DNA from: an uncultured Dehalococcoidia bacterium
Lineage (GTDB): Bacteria > Chloroflexota > Dehalococcoidia > Lucifugimonadales > UBA3495
NCBI GenBank assembly: GCA_951812535.1
Contig: CATOSK010000010.1
Coordinates: forward strand, 85,148-149,147
Reading direction: 5' to 3'
DNA: 64,000 nt
Below, piece by piece: positions 18,404 to 26,877 of this stretch (positions are counted from its first letter, which is position 1; every line of letters begins with the position of its first letter). Made by a program: the position numbers and the translations under genes. The notes under the pieces were generated by a model that did no database searches, was not told the origin of the DNA, and was given only the letters and a program-made list of their open reading frames with translations.

Positions 18404-20857
18404 TCACGGGAGAGAATATTCCTTCGACGTGGCGCCAAAGTTCCCGGCCGCGATGCTCAGGTCAAGAATGTCGATGCGCCCGTCACCGTTCGCATCCCCG
18501 AAGGGCAGCGTCAACTGGGGAATGGTCACCTCTCCTCCAATGCCCAGCCGGATGCCCGTAATCCGGACGGAAACATAACCCGGGGCTCGTATCTCCATTT
18601 CATAGTTCCCCATGGGCACCGTGGCGGAGAAGGCGCCGTTTTCCTGAGCGAAAAAGGTCTGCCCGCCCACGATGGCGTGTGCCCCGATGCTGGATTCCCG
18701 CTCCTCCAACCGGATCACGCCTCGAATGTGTCCAAGCTCGAAGGGGTTTTGCAAGGCGAAGCCGGAGCCGAAGGTGGCTTGAGAATTGGCCGCAAATATA
18801 GCATCCAGCGGGACCAGAGAAGTAGCGACTACGGGAGGCGAGAACTCCGACATGGAGACGGCGCCGTTGCCCAGGGTCACGATTTTCGTTAATGGCCAGG
18901 GCGCTGTTTCGACTTTGAATGATTCCAGTTTGCGTCCGAAAGAGGCGTCGAGTTGGTTTTGTCCGGTGCCGTCCCCGAGAGTCAAGCGGTAGGACGGGGG
19001 CAACAGGTCGGACATGATTGAGATCGATGTTACGGAGACGAGGAAATTGTCACCCAGTTGGGCCGTCTCTTCACCCTTCACCGTTGCGGAAGCTTGGACT
19101 TTGTGCTCCCCTGCGCTTGCTCCCGAGGAGTCCCAAGGTACGGTTTCCGCGACCGACTCTCCCGATGCCAGGTCGTCGATTTCCGTTTCGGCTATCTGCG
19201 TCAATCCCTGGGTGTCCACAACCGCCAGGGTCACTGAAACCGTTTCGGTGCCTTTGTTCTCCACGGTCACTTCCACGTCGACGATGGCCCCTTCGTCCAC
19301 TGGTCCGGCAGGAAGGCTGATGGCGGTCAGGGCTACGTCCTTCGCTGGGCGGGCTTTAACGGTGATGGGAGTGTCGGCATCCAAGGAGTCGTTGCCGTTG
19401 TTTTCGTCTCCGTCGAGGATGGCTGCGGCTTTAAGGGTGTGGTCACCGGCCGAGGCGGAGGAGGTGTCCCACGATAACGTGACGTCGCTGCTGTCCCCGG
19501 TGGCTATGGAGGCAACGGTCTTCTGGTCAGCCAGTATCATGTCGAGAGTGTCCAGCAGCGTGACTGAGACGGATGACGCAGCGTCGGTGCCGAGGTTTTC
19601 CACTGTGACCGTGACGCTGACTTGATCGCCCTGGGTGACGGGGCCAGCGGGCACGTCCACCTCGGTTACTGCCACGTCCTTGGCCGGGCGGGCTTTAACG
19701 GTGATGGGAGTGTCGGCGTCCAAGGAGTCGTTGCCGTTGTTTTCGTCTCCTTCGAGGATGGCTGCGGCTTTAAGGGTGTGGTCACCGGCCGAGGCGGAGG
19801 AGGTGTCCCACGATAACGTGACGTCGCTGCTGTCCCCGGTGGCTATGGAGGCAACGGTCTTCTGGTCAGCCAGTATCATGTCGAGAGTGTCCAGCAGCGT
19901 GACTGAGACGGATGACGCAGCGTCGGTGCCGAGGTTTTCCACTGTGACCGTGACGCTGACTTGATCGCCCTGGGTGACGGGGCCAGCGGGCACGTCCACC
20001 TCGGTTACTGCCACGTCCTTGGCCGGGCGGGCTTTAACGGTGATGGGAGTGTCGGCGTCCAAGGAGTCGTTGCCGTTGTTTTCGTCTCCTTCGAGGATGG
20101 CTGCGGCTTTAAGGGTGTGGTCACCGGCCGAGGCGGAGGAGGTGTCCCACGATAACGTGACGTCGCTGCTGTCCCCGGTGGCTATGGACGCAACGGTCTT
20201 CTGGTCAGCCAGTATCATGTCGAGAGTGTCCAGCAGCGTGACTGAGACGGATGACGCAGCGTCGGTGCCGAGGTTTTCCACCGTGACCGTGACGCTGACT
20301 TGATCGCCCTGGGTGACGGGGCCCGCGGGCACGTCCACCCCGGTTACTGACACATCCTTCGCCGGAGGGGTGACAATGGCGAACGGAGTCGTGGTCAGCT
20401 TGAAGTTGTTGGACGGGTCGGCGTCGTTCCCCGTTCCATCCAGCAGGGCAACCGCCTGGAACGTGTAGTTCCCCGTCTGCACGCCCGTGGTGTCCCACTC
20501 AAAGGGAACATCGGTGGTCGATTCCGCCCCCACGGAAACGTTCTGCGTTCCAATGTTTGCCGGGTCCCCGCCGGAGGGCAGGGTGTTGAGTACAACGTCA
20601 ACGGAAGAAGCTGCGCTGCCGGTGGAGTTCCCAACCGTTACCACTATTGTGACGGTATCCCCGACGTTTGCCTGGTCAGAGGGAACGCTGATGCCGTCTA
20701 CTGCAACGTCGATGGCCTCCTGCGAATTAACCAATCCCCATGGAGCGGACGCGATTACAGCGACGGTGAAAAGGAACAGGGATACGAAGATCGCCTGGGC
20801 AAGGGTGCGTGCCATTCGATGCCGGGGCGTCGCCGTCTGGTTGCGGCTCTTATCCAC
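18404..20857 (-). CDS. Secreted CARDB-repeat protein with C-terminal dockerin-like half repeat
   Basis: 817 residues. A signal peptide (IFVSLFLFTVAVIASAPWGLV) precedes five CARDB-type beta domains of about 113 residues. Domains 2-4 are almost identical (each contains AGPVTQGDQVSVTVTVENLG and AGDHTLKAAAILEGDENN), domains 1 and 5 are divergent. A carboxypeptidase-regulatory-like segment (NYEMEIRAPGYVSVRI) and one dockerin-type calcium loop (GDANGDGRIDILDLSIAAGN) end the protein. It is predicted extracellular, a stalk or adhesin-like protein. The GTG at 20857 overlaps the upstream gene by 8 bp. Function unknown. Confidence 0.85.
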   Translation of the reverse strand: MDKSRNQTATPRHRMARTLAQAIFVSLFLFTVAVIASAPWGLVNSQEAIDVAVDGISVPSDQANVGDTVTIVVTVGNSTGSAASSVDVVLNTLPSGGDPANIGTQNVSVGAESTTDVPFEWDTTGVQTGNYTFQAVALLDGTGNDADPSNNFKLTTTPFAIVTPPAKDVSVTGVDVPAGPVTQGDQVSVTVTVENLGTDAASSVSVTLLDTLDMILADQKTVASIATGDSSDVTLSWDTSSASAGDHTLKAAAILEGDENNGNDSLDADTPITVKARPAKDVAVTEVDVPAGPVTQGDQVSVTVTVENLGTDAASSVSVTLLDTLDMILADQKTVASIATGDSSDVTLSWDTSSASAGDHTLKAAAILEGDENNGNDSLDADTPITVKARPAKDVAVTEVDVPAGPVTQGDQVSVTVTVENLGTDAASSVSVTLLDTLDMILADQKTVASIATGDSSDVTLSWDTSSASAGDHTLKAAAILDGDENNGNDSLDADTPITVKARPAKDVALTAISLPAGPVDEGAIVDVEVTVENKGTETVSVTLAVVDTQGLTQIAETEIDDLASGESVAETVPWDSSGASAGEHKVQASATVKGEETAQLGDNFLVSVTSISIMSDLLPPSYRLTLGDGTGQNQLDASFGRKLESFKVETAPWPLTKIVTLGNGAVSMSEFSPPVVATSLVPLDAIFAANSQATFGSGFALQNPFELGHIRGVIRLEERESSIGAHAIVGGQTFFAQENGAFSATVPMGNYEMEIRAPGYVSVRITGIRLGIGGEVTIPQLTLPFGDANGDGRIDILDLSIAAGNFGATSKEYSLP
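19341..20357. repeat. Three tandem 339-bp repeats encoding CARDB domains
   Basis: Three consecutive 339-bp units (about 19341-19679, 19680-20018, 20019-20357) are nearly identical in DNA. For example AGTGTGACTGAGACGG-like landmarks recur with a 339-bp period, and copies 2 and 3 differ at only a few bases. Synonymous sites have not diverged, which points to recent duplication or gene conversion. Confidence 0.9.
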
Positions 20858-21812
20858 CCGGCTGCGGGACTGTGTAGACTATCATGAACAATACTCCGGA
20901 CGCGCCGTAGGCTCCTCCCGATGTGTGGGTGGAAATCATCGTGTGCCCGGAGGGCGCGTTGAAGTCCGTCAACGGCACCGGCGCGTGCTGGAACTGGCGG
21001 TCGCAGCGAGAAGCCATGATCTCTGTCCCGTCGAGGGATACGTCCGCGCATGCTCCTTCTGTCCCGCTGACCCAGAGGGAGATGGAGGCCTCGTGGATGG
21101 TGAAACCGGCCGGGACCGCGAAGGACAATGAGTCCGAACCGTCGGTGCCCCGGGCGTTGGCCATCATGAAGAAGGCGTTGGCGGTCGGAAATTCCCAGTG
21201 GTAGAACCCCAGGTCTGCCGTGGCAACCTTCGGCTGGTTGAGGGCCTCGTTGACCACCGCATTGATGGCATCCAGCAGAGTGGTGCGGTCCAGGTTGGTT
21301 AGGGCCGGGTTGTCCACGTCCAGGTCTACGGCCTGCCAAGCCCGGGAGGACTCGTCGCCTCTGGGAAAATAGGCCACCACCCAGCCGTCGCCGTCGTAGT
21401 AGACCTGAACGGAGGTGGTGGTCTGGTCGATGTTTAGAACCGGGAAAGAAGCAACAGAGTAATTGTCCCCAACGGAGACCAGGGAGGCGGGGCCCGTCCT
21501 TACGCTGAGCGGAGGGGGGTCGGACAGCAGCACCCCGTCCACCGCGCTCTTGTCCAGGGTGAAGCTGTCCCCGGCTTCCCGGGTCCGGTAATAGGCGGAG
21601 AATCCCGCGTCCGCAGCGGGAAAGGCGGTTGTCTGTTGCAACGCTTTACGCGCGTCCGCCGACAGTTCAAAAGATATTCCAGGGAGCATGTGCTCTTCGG
21701 CTTGGGCTGTGCGTTCGCCCGTGCCGAAGCCGGTTGACATGACAACCGCCGCCGCCAGGATGACGATCCCCCATACCGGCATTATCCAGCGGACTTTCCC
21801 GAAATCCCGCAT
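20850..21812 (-). CDS. Exported protein of unknown function, coupled to the CARDB protein
   Basis: About 320 residues. An N-terminal membrane/signal segment (WIMPVWGIVILAAAVVMSTGF) ends near AQAEEHM. The rest is beta-rich with no catalytic motif that I recognise; two cysteines (EGACADVSLDG and ASRCDRQFQ) could form a disulfide. There is a further hydrophobic patch at the C-terminus (GVLFMIVYTVPQPGG). ATG 21812 is favoured by GAGAGGTGG upstream; GTG 21824 is an alternative. The stop overlaps the start of the CARDB gene, so both are made together and probably act together outside the cell. Confidence 0.75.
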   Translation of the reverse strand: MRDFGKVRWIMPVWGIVILAAAVVMSTGFGTGERTAQAEEHMLPGISFELSADARKALQQTTAFPAADAGFSAYYRTREAGDSFTLDKSAVDGVLLSDPPPLSVRTGPASLVSVGDNYSVASFPVLNIDQTTTSVQVYYDGDGWVVAYFPRGDESSRAWQAVDLDVDNPALTNLDRTTLLDAINAVVNEALNQPKVATADLGFYHWEFPTANAFFMMANARGTDGSDSLSFAVPAGFTIHEASISLWVSGTEGACADVSLDGTEIMASRCDRQFQHAPVPLTDFNAPSGHTMISTHTSGGAYGASGVLFMIVYTVPQPGG

Positions 21813-22028
21813 TGTCGTGTCCACCTCTCGTATCGGGCTGCGCGAACAAAGGTGTCACTTCTGTGTCAGTACCGGCGCGCCTATGCAAGGGGCCGATGGT
21901 CGGCCAGTTTACAGGTTTCCTGCTCAACAGACAATGTTGATAAAGTTTGCGTAGGCCATAAGTACTTGGGAAGTGATTATTTATTGGAGCAGAAGCTCGC
22001 GCAATGAATGTGCCGGTAGGAAAACAAT

Positions 22029-22053
22029 CGGCCCGGCTTTACAGGCCGGGCCG
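22029..22053 (-). terminator. Rho-independent terminator after the amidase gene
   Basis: Nine-base arms CGGCCCGGC and GCCGGGCCG with a 7-base loop, followed on the minus strand by ATTGTTTTCC. It lies 47 bp past the amidase stop. Confidence 0.8.
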
Positions 22054-22099
22054 AGCCGCCGGGAGCACATATGTCCCGGCACTTGAGGCATTGCCTGGA

Positions 22100-23515
22100 T
22101 CACGAAACCGGCGGGCGGTGGTGGGCCCACGGCCGGGCTTCCTCGAAGGCGGCGGAAGCCCTCAGCACCAGCGCCTCGGCTCCCCGGGGGCCGACGATGT
22201 GCAGCCCGATTGGCAGCCCCGAACCGGAAAATCCGCAGGGGACGCTGGACGCGGTCTGGCCGGTCATGTTGATGGGGAAGGTGAAGGGCAGGTATCCCCA
22301 GAAGGGGTTTACTTCTTTGCCGCCTATTACCGACGGGCGTTCTCCTATCGGGAACGCAGGCACCGCCATGGTCGGGCTCAGCAAAAGGTCGTAGTGGTCG
22401 AAGAACTCTTCCATCTGCCGCTTGAGCTGGTCGACGCGCAGCAGCGCCCTCGAAAAGTCCGAGGCGGTAAGGGTCGCGGCGTACTCCAGGGTGTTCTGCA
22501 CGTAGTGGGTGAACTCCCCGGCGTGGTCTCCCATGAGGTGGCCGTAGCTGGCGTAGGTGCCGGTGGAAAAGATGTCGTAGAAGGCTGGGAACGGATCGTC
22601 CAGGGTGAGGCCGGTATCCTCCACCGAGGCCCCCAGCTCCTGGAAGATCTGGGCGGCGTGGGATGCCACGCTGACGACCTCCGGGTCGACCCCCGCGTAT
22701 CCGAAGTCCGCGCTCCAGGCCATCCGCAGGCCGCGCACTCCTTCATGCAGTCCGGCGGAGTAGTCATCCGGGGTTTCCCGCATCGAACCCGGGTCCCGGG
22801 GATCGGGACCGGCCAGGACCTGAAGCAGGAGGGCAGTATCGGCCACAGTGCGGGACATGGGGCCGGACTGGGAGAAGTGGTTGGATGCTGGTCTTCCGTA
22901 ACCGCCGTAACGGGGCACCCTTCCCTGGGACGGTTTGATGCCGAAGACGCCGCTGAAGCTGGCCGGGATGCGGATGGAGCCGCCGCCGTCGCTCCCCGTC
23001 GCCAGCGTGCAGAGTCCCGATGCCAGCGCGGCGCCGGCCCCGCCGCTGGAGCCGCCGGGCGTGTGAGCGGTGTTCCAGGGGTTGCGGCATGGCTCGCCGA
23101 GCAGATTCTCCGTGGAACCGGACTGCCCGAACTCCGGCGTGTTGGTTTTGCCCAGGATGATGGCCCCGGCCTCGCGGACCCGCTCCACCACCACCGAATC
23201 TATGTCCGGCACCCGGTCTTGAAACACGGCCGACCCCAAGGTCGAGGTCAACCCCCTGGTCAGCTCCAGGTCCTTGATGGATATGGGAATCCCGTGGAGG
23301 GGGCCCACCGCTTCCCCTCTTTGCACCGCCTCCTGGGCCCGGGACGCGTCTTCCAATGCCTGCTCCGGGCACAGGGCGAGGTAGGCGTTAAGCTGGGGAT
23401 TCAGGGATTCTATGCGCTGGTAGAATAGCTCAGTCAGTTCGACAATCGAGACTTCCTTCGCGTCGATCTTCTGCCGGAGCTCGGTGGCGGGGGCGAAACT
23501 CAGTTCCTGGTCCAT
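22100..23515 (-). CDS. Amidase signature family hydrolase
   Basis: 471 residues. The Ser-cisSer-Lys triad is complete: Lys81 in GIPISIKDL, Ser156 in HTPGGSSGGAGAALASG and the nucleophile Ser180 in DGGGSIRIP. The family hydrolyses amide bonds in small molecules and includes GatA; absence of gatB/gatC nearby and the divergent C-terminus argue for a catabolic amidase rather than the tRNA amidotransferase. Substrate unknown. It ends at a strong terminator and diverges from the NAD-kinase-like gene. A TATAAT on the minus strand at 23589-23584 may be its -10 element. Confidence 0.9.
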   Translation of the reverse strand: MDQELSFAPATELRQKIDAKEVSIVELTELFYQRIESLNPQLNAYLALCPEQALEDASRAQEAVQRGEAVGPLHGIPISIKDLELTRGLTSTLGSAVFQDRVPDIDSVVVERVREAGAIILGKTNTPEFGQSGSTENLLGEPCRNPWNTAHTPGGSSGGAGAALASGLCTLATGSDGGGSIRIPASFSGVFGIKPSQGRVPRYGGYGRPASNHFSQSGPMSRTVADTALLLQVLAGPDPRDPGSMRETPDDYSAGLHEGVRGLRMAWSADFGYAGVDPEVVSVASHAAQIFQELGASVEDTGLTLDDPFPAFYDIFSTGTYASYGHLMGDHAGEFTHYVQNTLEYAATLTASDFSRALLRVDQLKRQMEEFFDHYDLLLSPTMAVPAFPIGERPSVIGGKEVNPFWGYLPFTFPINMTGQTASSVPCGFSGSGLPIGLHIVGPRGAEALVLRASAAFEEARPWAHHRPPVS

Positions 23516-23816
23516 AACTCAACCTCTCCCACTTGCCGGCACCGGGATTCTCTGACCAAGAGCGTTGGCCGGGTGTGGCGGGCATTATAACAAGTCGGCG
23601 TCTATGGGACTGTGAAAGAGCGGGGAATTTTTTCCTGCCGCATTTTGGCTGTTTTCACGGACTTGCCGGAGGATGGTGGCTCCACTGGGCGGTTCGTCCG
23701 ATGGATTATATTGATGTTACAAGAGGAGCTGTGGTCGAGGAAAGGGGCAGGTGTCAGCAAATCGTGGACCGGGACGGCCCGGCCGGCGGTCTGGCGTCGG
23801 TAAGGAGAGGTGGAAC
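23516..23816. other. Divergent promoter region
   Basis: 301 bp between the amidase (minus) and the NAD-kinase-like gene (plus). The minus strand shows TATAAT at 23589-23584, about 70 bp before the amidase start, without a clear -35. The plus strand shows only a loose TATATT near 23706. No hairpin or small gene was seen. Confidence 0.4.
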
Positions 23817-24812
23817 TTGACATTGGCAGGCATCATAGCTAATCCGGCGGCCAGCAAGGACATACGCCGCCTGGTGGCCTTGGGACGGGTGATTCCCGAC
23901 TGGGAAAAGGTCAACACCGTCCGCCGTGTAATGCTGGGTCTCCAGGCCGTGGGAGTCGACGCGGTGGTCGCCATGGCCGACAGCGCCCACCTGTGCGAGA
24001 GGGCCCGGGACTATTCCCAGCTGGACCTGGACCTGTCCTTGCTCCCCATCCCGTCCCGTTTTTCCGAGAGAGACACCACCCGCGCGGCCGCGGCCATGAA
24101 AGACCTGGGTGTGGGCTGCCTGGTGACGCTGGGAGGGGACGGGACCAACCGAGCGGTGGCGAAGGGCTGCACGTCTATTCCGGTGGTGGCGATCTCTACT
24201 GGCACCAATAACGTCTTTCCCGCCATGGTCGAAGGCACCCTGGCCGGAATGGCCGCCGGCCTGGTGGCGTTGGGTAAGCTGGATGTTGAGGACGTGGCGA
24301 TCCGGTCCAAGATGCTGGAAGTTTACGTGGACGAGCAATATCGTGACGTTGCATTGGTGGACGTGGCATTGTCCCGGGAACGTTTCGTGGCGTCACGGGC
24401 CATCTGGGACCTGGAAACCCTGTACGAGGTCTTCCTGACCCGGGCCGAACCCTTCGGTATTGGCCTGTCGGCGGTGGGGGGTCAACTGTCTCCAACCGCA
24501 TTGTCGGACGATGCCGGCCTGCGCTACGTCCTGGGTTCTCCGGAACTCCGCGGGAACACCAGGATCGTGGCCCCGGTGGCCCCGGGAGTCGTGGCCGAGG
24601 TTGACATATCCTCCTTCCAGAAACTGGAACTGGGGGAGCCGGTTCACCTGGAGAGCAGGCATTGCACTGTCGCCCTGGATGGAGAGCGGGAGTTCTCCGT
24701 GACTCCCGACGAACGTCTCTCCGTTCTTCTGAGGCGCAACGGTCCGTCGGTTGTTGACGTTGGACTGGCCCTCAAGACCGCTGCCCAACAGGGTGCGCTG
24801 CGCGTGACCTGA
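23817..24812 (+). CDS. ATP-NAD kinase/AcoX-like protein
   Basis: 331 residues from a TTG at 23817 preceded by AAGGAGAGG; an ATG at 23751 would add 22 residues without a ribosome site. The N-terminal domain holds the kinase-fold signature TLGGDGTNRAVAKG and ISTGTNN. The C-terminal domain continues the NAD kinase/diacylglycerol-kinase-like beta sandwich (IVAPVAPGVVAEVDISSF). It matches the AcoX group, found in acetoin catabolism loci, more than housekeeping NadK. No acetoin dehydrogenase genes are near, so the substrate is open. Confidence 0.8.
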   Translation: MTLAGIIANPAASKDIRRLVALGRVIPDWEKVNTVRRVMLGLQAVGVDAVVAMADSAHLCERARDYSQLDLDLSLLPIPSRFSERDTTRAAAAMKDLGVGCLVTLGGDGTNRAVAKGCTSIPVVAISTGTNNVFPAMVEGTLAGMAAGLVALGKLDVEDVAIRSKMLEVYVDEQYRDVALVDVALSRERFVASRAIWDLETLYEVFLTRAEPFGIGLSAVGGQLSPTALSDDAGLRYVLGSPELRGNTRIVAPVAPGVVAEVDISSFQKLELGEPVHLESRHCTVALDGEREFSVTPDERLSVLLRRNGPSVVDVGLALKTAAQQGALRVT

Positions 24813-24967
24813 CCCCGGAAAATGCCCGTAACTCGTCCGGGCCCTGCGTCGCAATTCCGCTTGATAGACCGGTAGGATGACTGCAAACGGTAGACGCGCT
24901 GCGGCAGGCCCTCCTCGCCAGGCTGGCCTCTCTTTTCGGTCCCGGTCTCCGCTGCGCCAGGTGATGC

Positions 24968-25885
24968 ATGGTATCCGAGTTGCAGCAAGAAACCACGACG
25001 GCGACCCGTTCCAGCTATGCTCCATTGGAGATTGGCACCGAGCGGATATGTTCCTGTCCCCGGCAGCACATAAATTGCCTGACTGCGAAGGAATGGATAA
25101 CTTCCCAGTTGGGGGTGTGGAAATTTTCCTACGAGTCCCGGGACGTTCGGAACAAGTCCCTCCACCCCGCCACCTATCCGATATCCCTGGCCAGGCAATG
25201 TATCTCCCTGTTCACCCACGAGGGTGAGTTGGTTCTTGACCCATTCGTCGGGAGCGGGACCACCCTTGTGGCGGCCCGTGACCTGAACCGGAACGGAGTG
25301 GGGTTCGACCTCAAGCCGGACTACGTTGAGCTTAGCGAGTCCCGTCTGGAAGTCCAGGAAGCCGGCGATCCCGTCCGCCAGTTGACCCGGTGCGCCGATG
25401 CCAGGGAAATCCCTGACTATCTCCCCGCGGAATCGGTCAGCCTGCTGCTGACCTCTCCCCCCTACGCCAACTTGTTGAACCGGCCCCGCCGGAACAAGAG
25501 CCGCCGCTCGGACCAGCGGGATAATGGCCAACTGGGCAAGGTGGAGCAGTACAGCCAGGACAGCCGGGACCTCGGCATCTTGACCCTGGAGCAGTACCAG
25601 GAGGCGATGGCGGAAATCTTCGCCGGGCTGCTGCCCCTGATGAAGGAGAAAGCCCACTGCGTCATCAACGTGCCGGACATGTGGTGGCAGAACCAGCGCA
25701 TCACCATTCACATGTCGGTGGTGGACGCGCTGCGGGAGGTGGGGTACGAACTCCGCAATGTCATCATCTGGGACCGGACCAACATCGTCAACCGGGTTGG
25801 CATTTTCGGGTGGCCCTCCAACTACATCACCATGGGGACCACCTTCGAGTACCTGCTGGACTTCTGGAAGCCCCCGGCGGGCTGA
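24968..25885 (+). CDS. Orphan DNA methyltransferase, N4-cytosine/N6-adenine type, unusual motif order
   Basis: 305 residues. An SAM-binding motif DPFVGSGTT (91-99), preceded by a motif X-like LHPATYPISLARQ (65-77) and followed by GVGFDLKPDYVELS, lies before the catalytic motif TSPPY (162-166). In the common PF01555 beta-class the catalytic motif comes first. The order X-I-IV here is a circular permutation of that plan. No restriction endonuclease or specificity gene is adjacent, so it may be a solitary regulatory methylase. ATG 24968 has a moderate AGGTGAT site. Confidence 0.82.
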   Translation: MVSELQQETTTATRSSYAPLEIGTERICSCPRQHINCLTAKEWITSQLGVWKFSYESRDVRNKSLHPATYPISLARQCISLFTHEGELVLDPFVGSGTTLVAARDLNRNGVGFDLKPDYVELSESRLEVQEAGDPVRQLTRCADAREIPDYLPAESVSLLLTSPPYANLLNRPRRNKSRRSDQRDNGQLGKVEQYSQDSRDLGILTLEQYQEAMAEIFAGLLPLMKEKAHCVINVPDMWWQNQRITIHMSVVDALREVGYELRNVIIWDRTNIVNRVGIFGWPSNYITMGTTFEYLLDFWKPPAG

Positions 25886-26001
25886 ACCTTTCTGACGGGC
25901 CGCTTCTCTGATACGCTCCCGCTGGTCAACGGCGGGAGCGTATCCACTTCCGGTTTCCCCTGCCACCCGATATAGACCGGGACGCCGGCGCGTGCCTATC
26001 C

Positions 26002-26044
26002 ACGCGTACATGTTCAACGCGTACTTCTCCACGCGTACTTCTCC
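26002..26044. repeat. Short tandem repeat ahead of the TauE gene
   Basis: The 8-mer ACGCGTAC occurs at 26002, 26017 and 26031. The last two belong to an exact 14-bp tandem repeat, ACGCGTACTTCTCC, ending one base before the ribosome site of the downstream gene. Could be replication slippage or a regulator site. Confidence 0.7.
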
Positions 26045-26056
26045 AAAGGAGGCGGG

Positions 26057-26797
26057 GTGCTTTCCGGCTTCGAGTGGTTGATAGCCCTGCTGGCAGTTTT
26101 CGCCGGGGCCACGGTGATGGGGACGGTCAGCTTCGGGATGGGGCTGGTGGTGGCCCCGGTCCTGCTGCTGTTCCTGGCGCCCCAGGCAGCGGTGGTGGTG
26201 GTCAACGCCATCATCGGGATTGTGTGCTGTTTTGTCCTTGCCCAGGCCCGCCGCAGCTTCCACCTGCGGCCGATGATGGGTATGGCGCTTGGCGGACTGT
26301 GCGGCGTGCCCCTGGGAGCGGCGGCCCTGAACTATGCCCCGGGCCACGTCCTGCGGATTACCATAGCCTTGGTGATCCTTGTCCTGGGGGCGATGCACCT
26401 GTTCAACATCCGGATCCCGTTGACCCAACGCCGCTTTTCCGGGGTTGTCTTCGGGTTTCTCACCTCCCTGTCCATTACCACCCTGAGCATCGGCGGGCCC
26501 CTGGCCGCGGCCTATGTCTTGTCCCAGGGGTGGGAACCCGACCGGGTGCGTGCCTCCCTTTCCTTCTACTTCCTGACCGTTTACGTGCCCGCGTTCCTGG
26601 TTTATCTGGCTTGGGGGCTGGTGGACCTGGAAACTTTAGCCAACATCGGGCTGGTTATTCCCGGTATGATTGCGGGGTTCGGACTGGCAACCCTGATCGT
26701 GAAGCGCATCAACGAAGGGGTCTTCCGGTACGCCGCCATCGCGGTCATCATAACCGGCAGCGTGGTGCTGCTGGCGCGGGAGATAACGCCGCTCTGA
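26057..26797 (+). CDS. TauE/SafE-family anion exporter
   Basis: 246 residues, eight predicted membrane segments arranged as two related halves. The family pattern is seen in GTVSFGMGLVVAPVLLLF and LTSLSITTLSIGGPLAAAY. Members export sulfite, sulfoacetate or other small organic anions; the substrate here cannot be told. Starts at GTG 26057 behind AAAGGAGG. It ends convergent with trxB, with a shared hairpin between. Confidence 0.87.
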   Translation: MLSGFEWLIALLAVFAGATVMGTVSFGMGLVVAPVLLLFLAPQAAVVVVNAIIGIVCCFVLAQARRSFHLRPMMGMALGGLCGVPLGAAALNYAPGHVLRITIALVILVLGAMHLFNIRIPLTQRRFSGVVFGFLTSLSITTLSIGGPLAAAYVLSQGWEPDRVRASLSFYFLTVYVPAFLVYLAWGLVDLETLANIGLVIPGMIAGFGLATLIVKRINEGVFRYAAIAVIITGSVVLLAREITPL

Positions 26798-26823
26798 GGG
26801 GACTCCGCTCTGGGGGAACAATT

Positions 26824-26848
26824 GAGGCCCGGCAGCGCGCCGGGCCTC
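26824..26848. terminator. Bidirectional terminator hairpin
   Basis: Perfect 10-bp arms GAGGCCCGGC and GCCGGGCCTC with loop AGCGC, midway between the convergent TauE and trxB stops. The minus-strand exit is AATTGTTCCCC, weakly T-rich. Confidence 0.75.
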
Positions 26849-26877
26849 TGGTCTGCGGTGGTTGGGGCTGGCGAGTT

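Noticed and set aside
19341..20357. Regular repeats that could suggest a CRISPR array
   Set aside because: Unit length is 339 bp with no spacers, and all copies are in frame within one protein.
22100..23515. GatA of the tRNA amidotransferase
   Set aside because: No gatB or gatC adjacent and the C-terminal region does not show GatA-specific features; left as a general amidase.
24968..25885. A restriction-modification or phage-defence system around the methylase
   Set aside because: Neighbours are an NAD-kinase-like gene and a TauE exporter; no nuclease, helicase or toxin gene is present.
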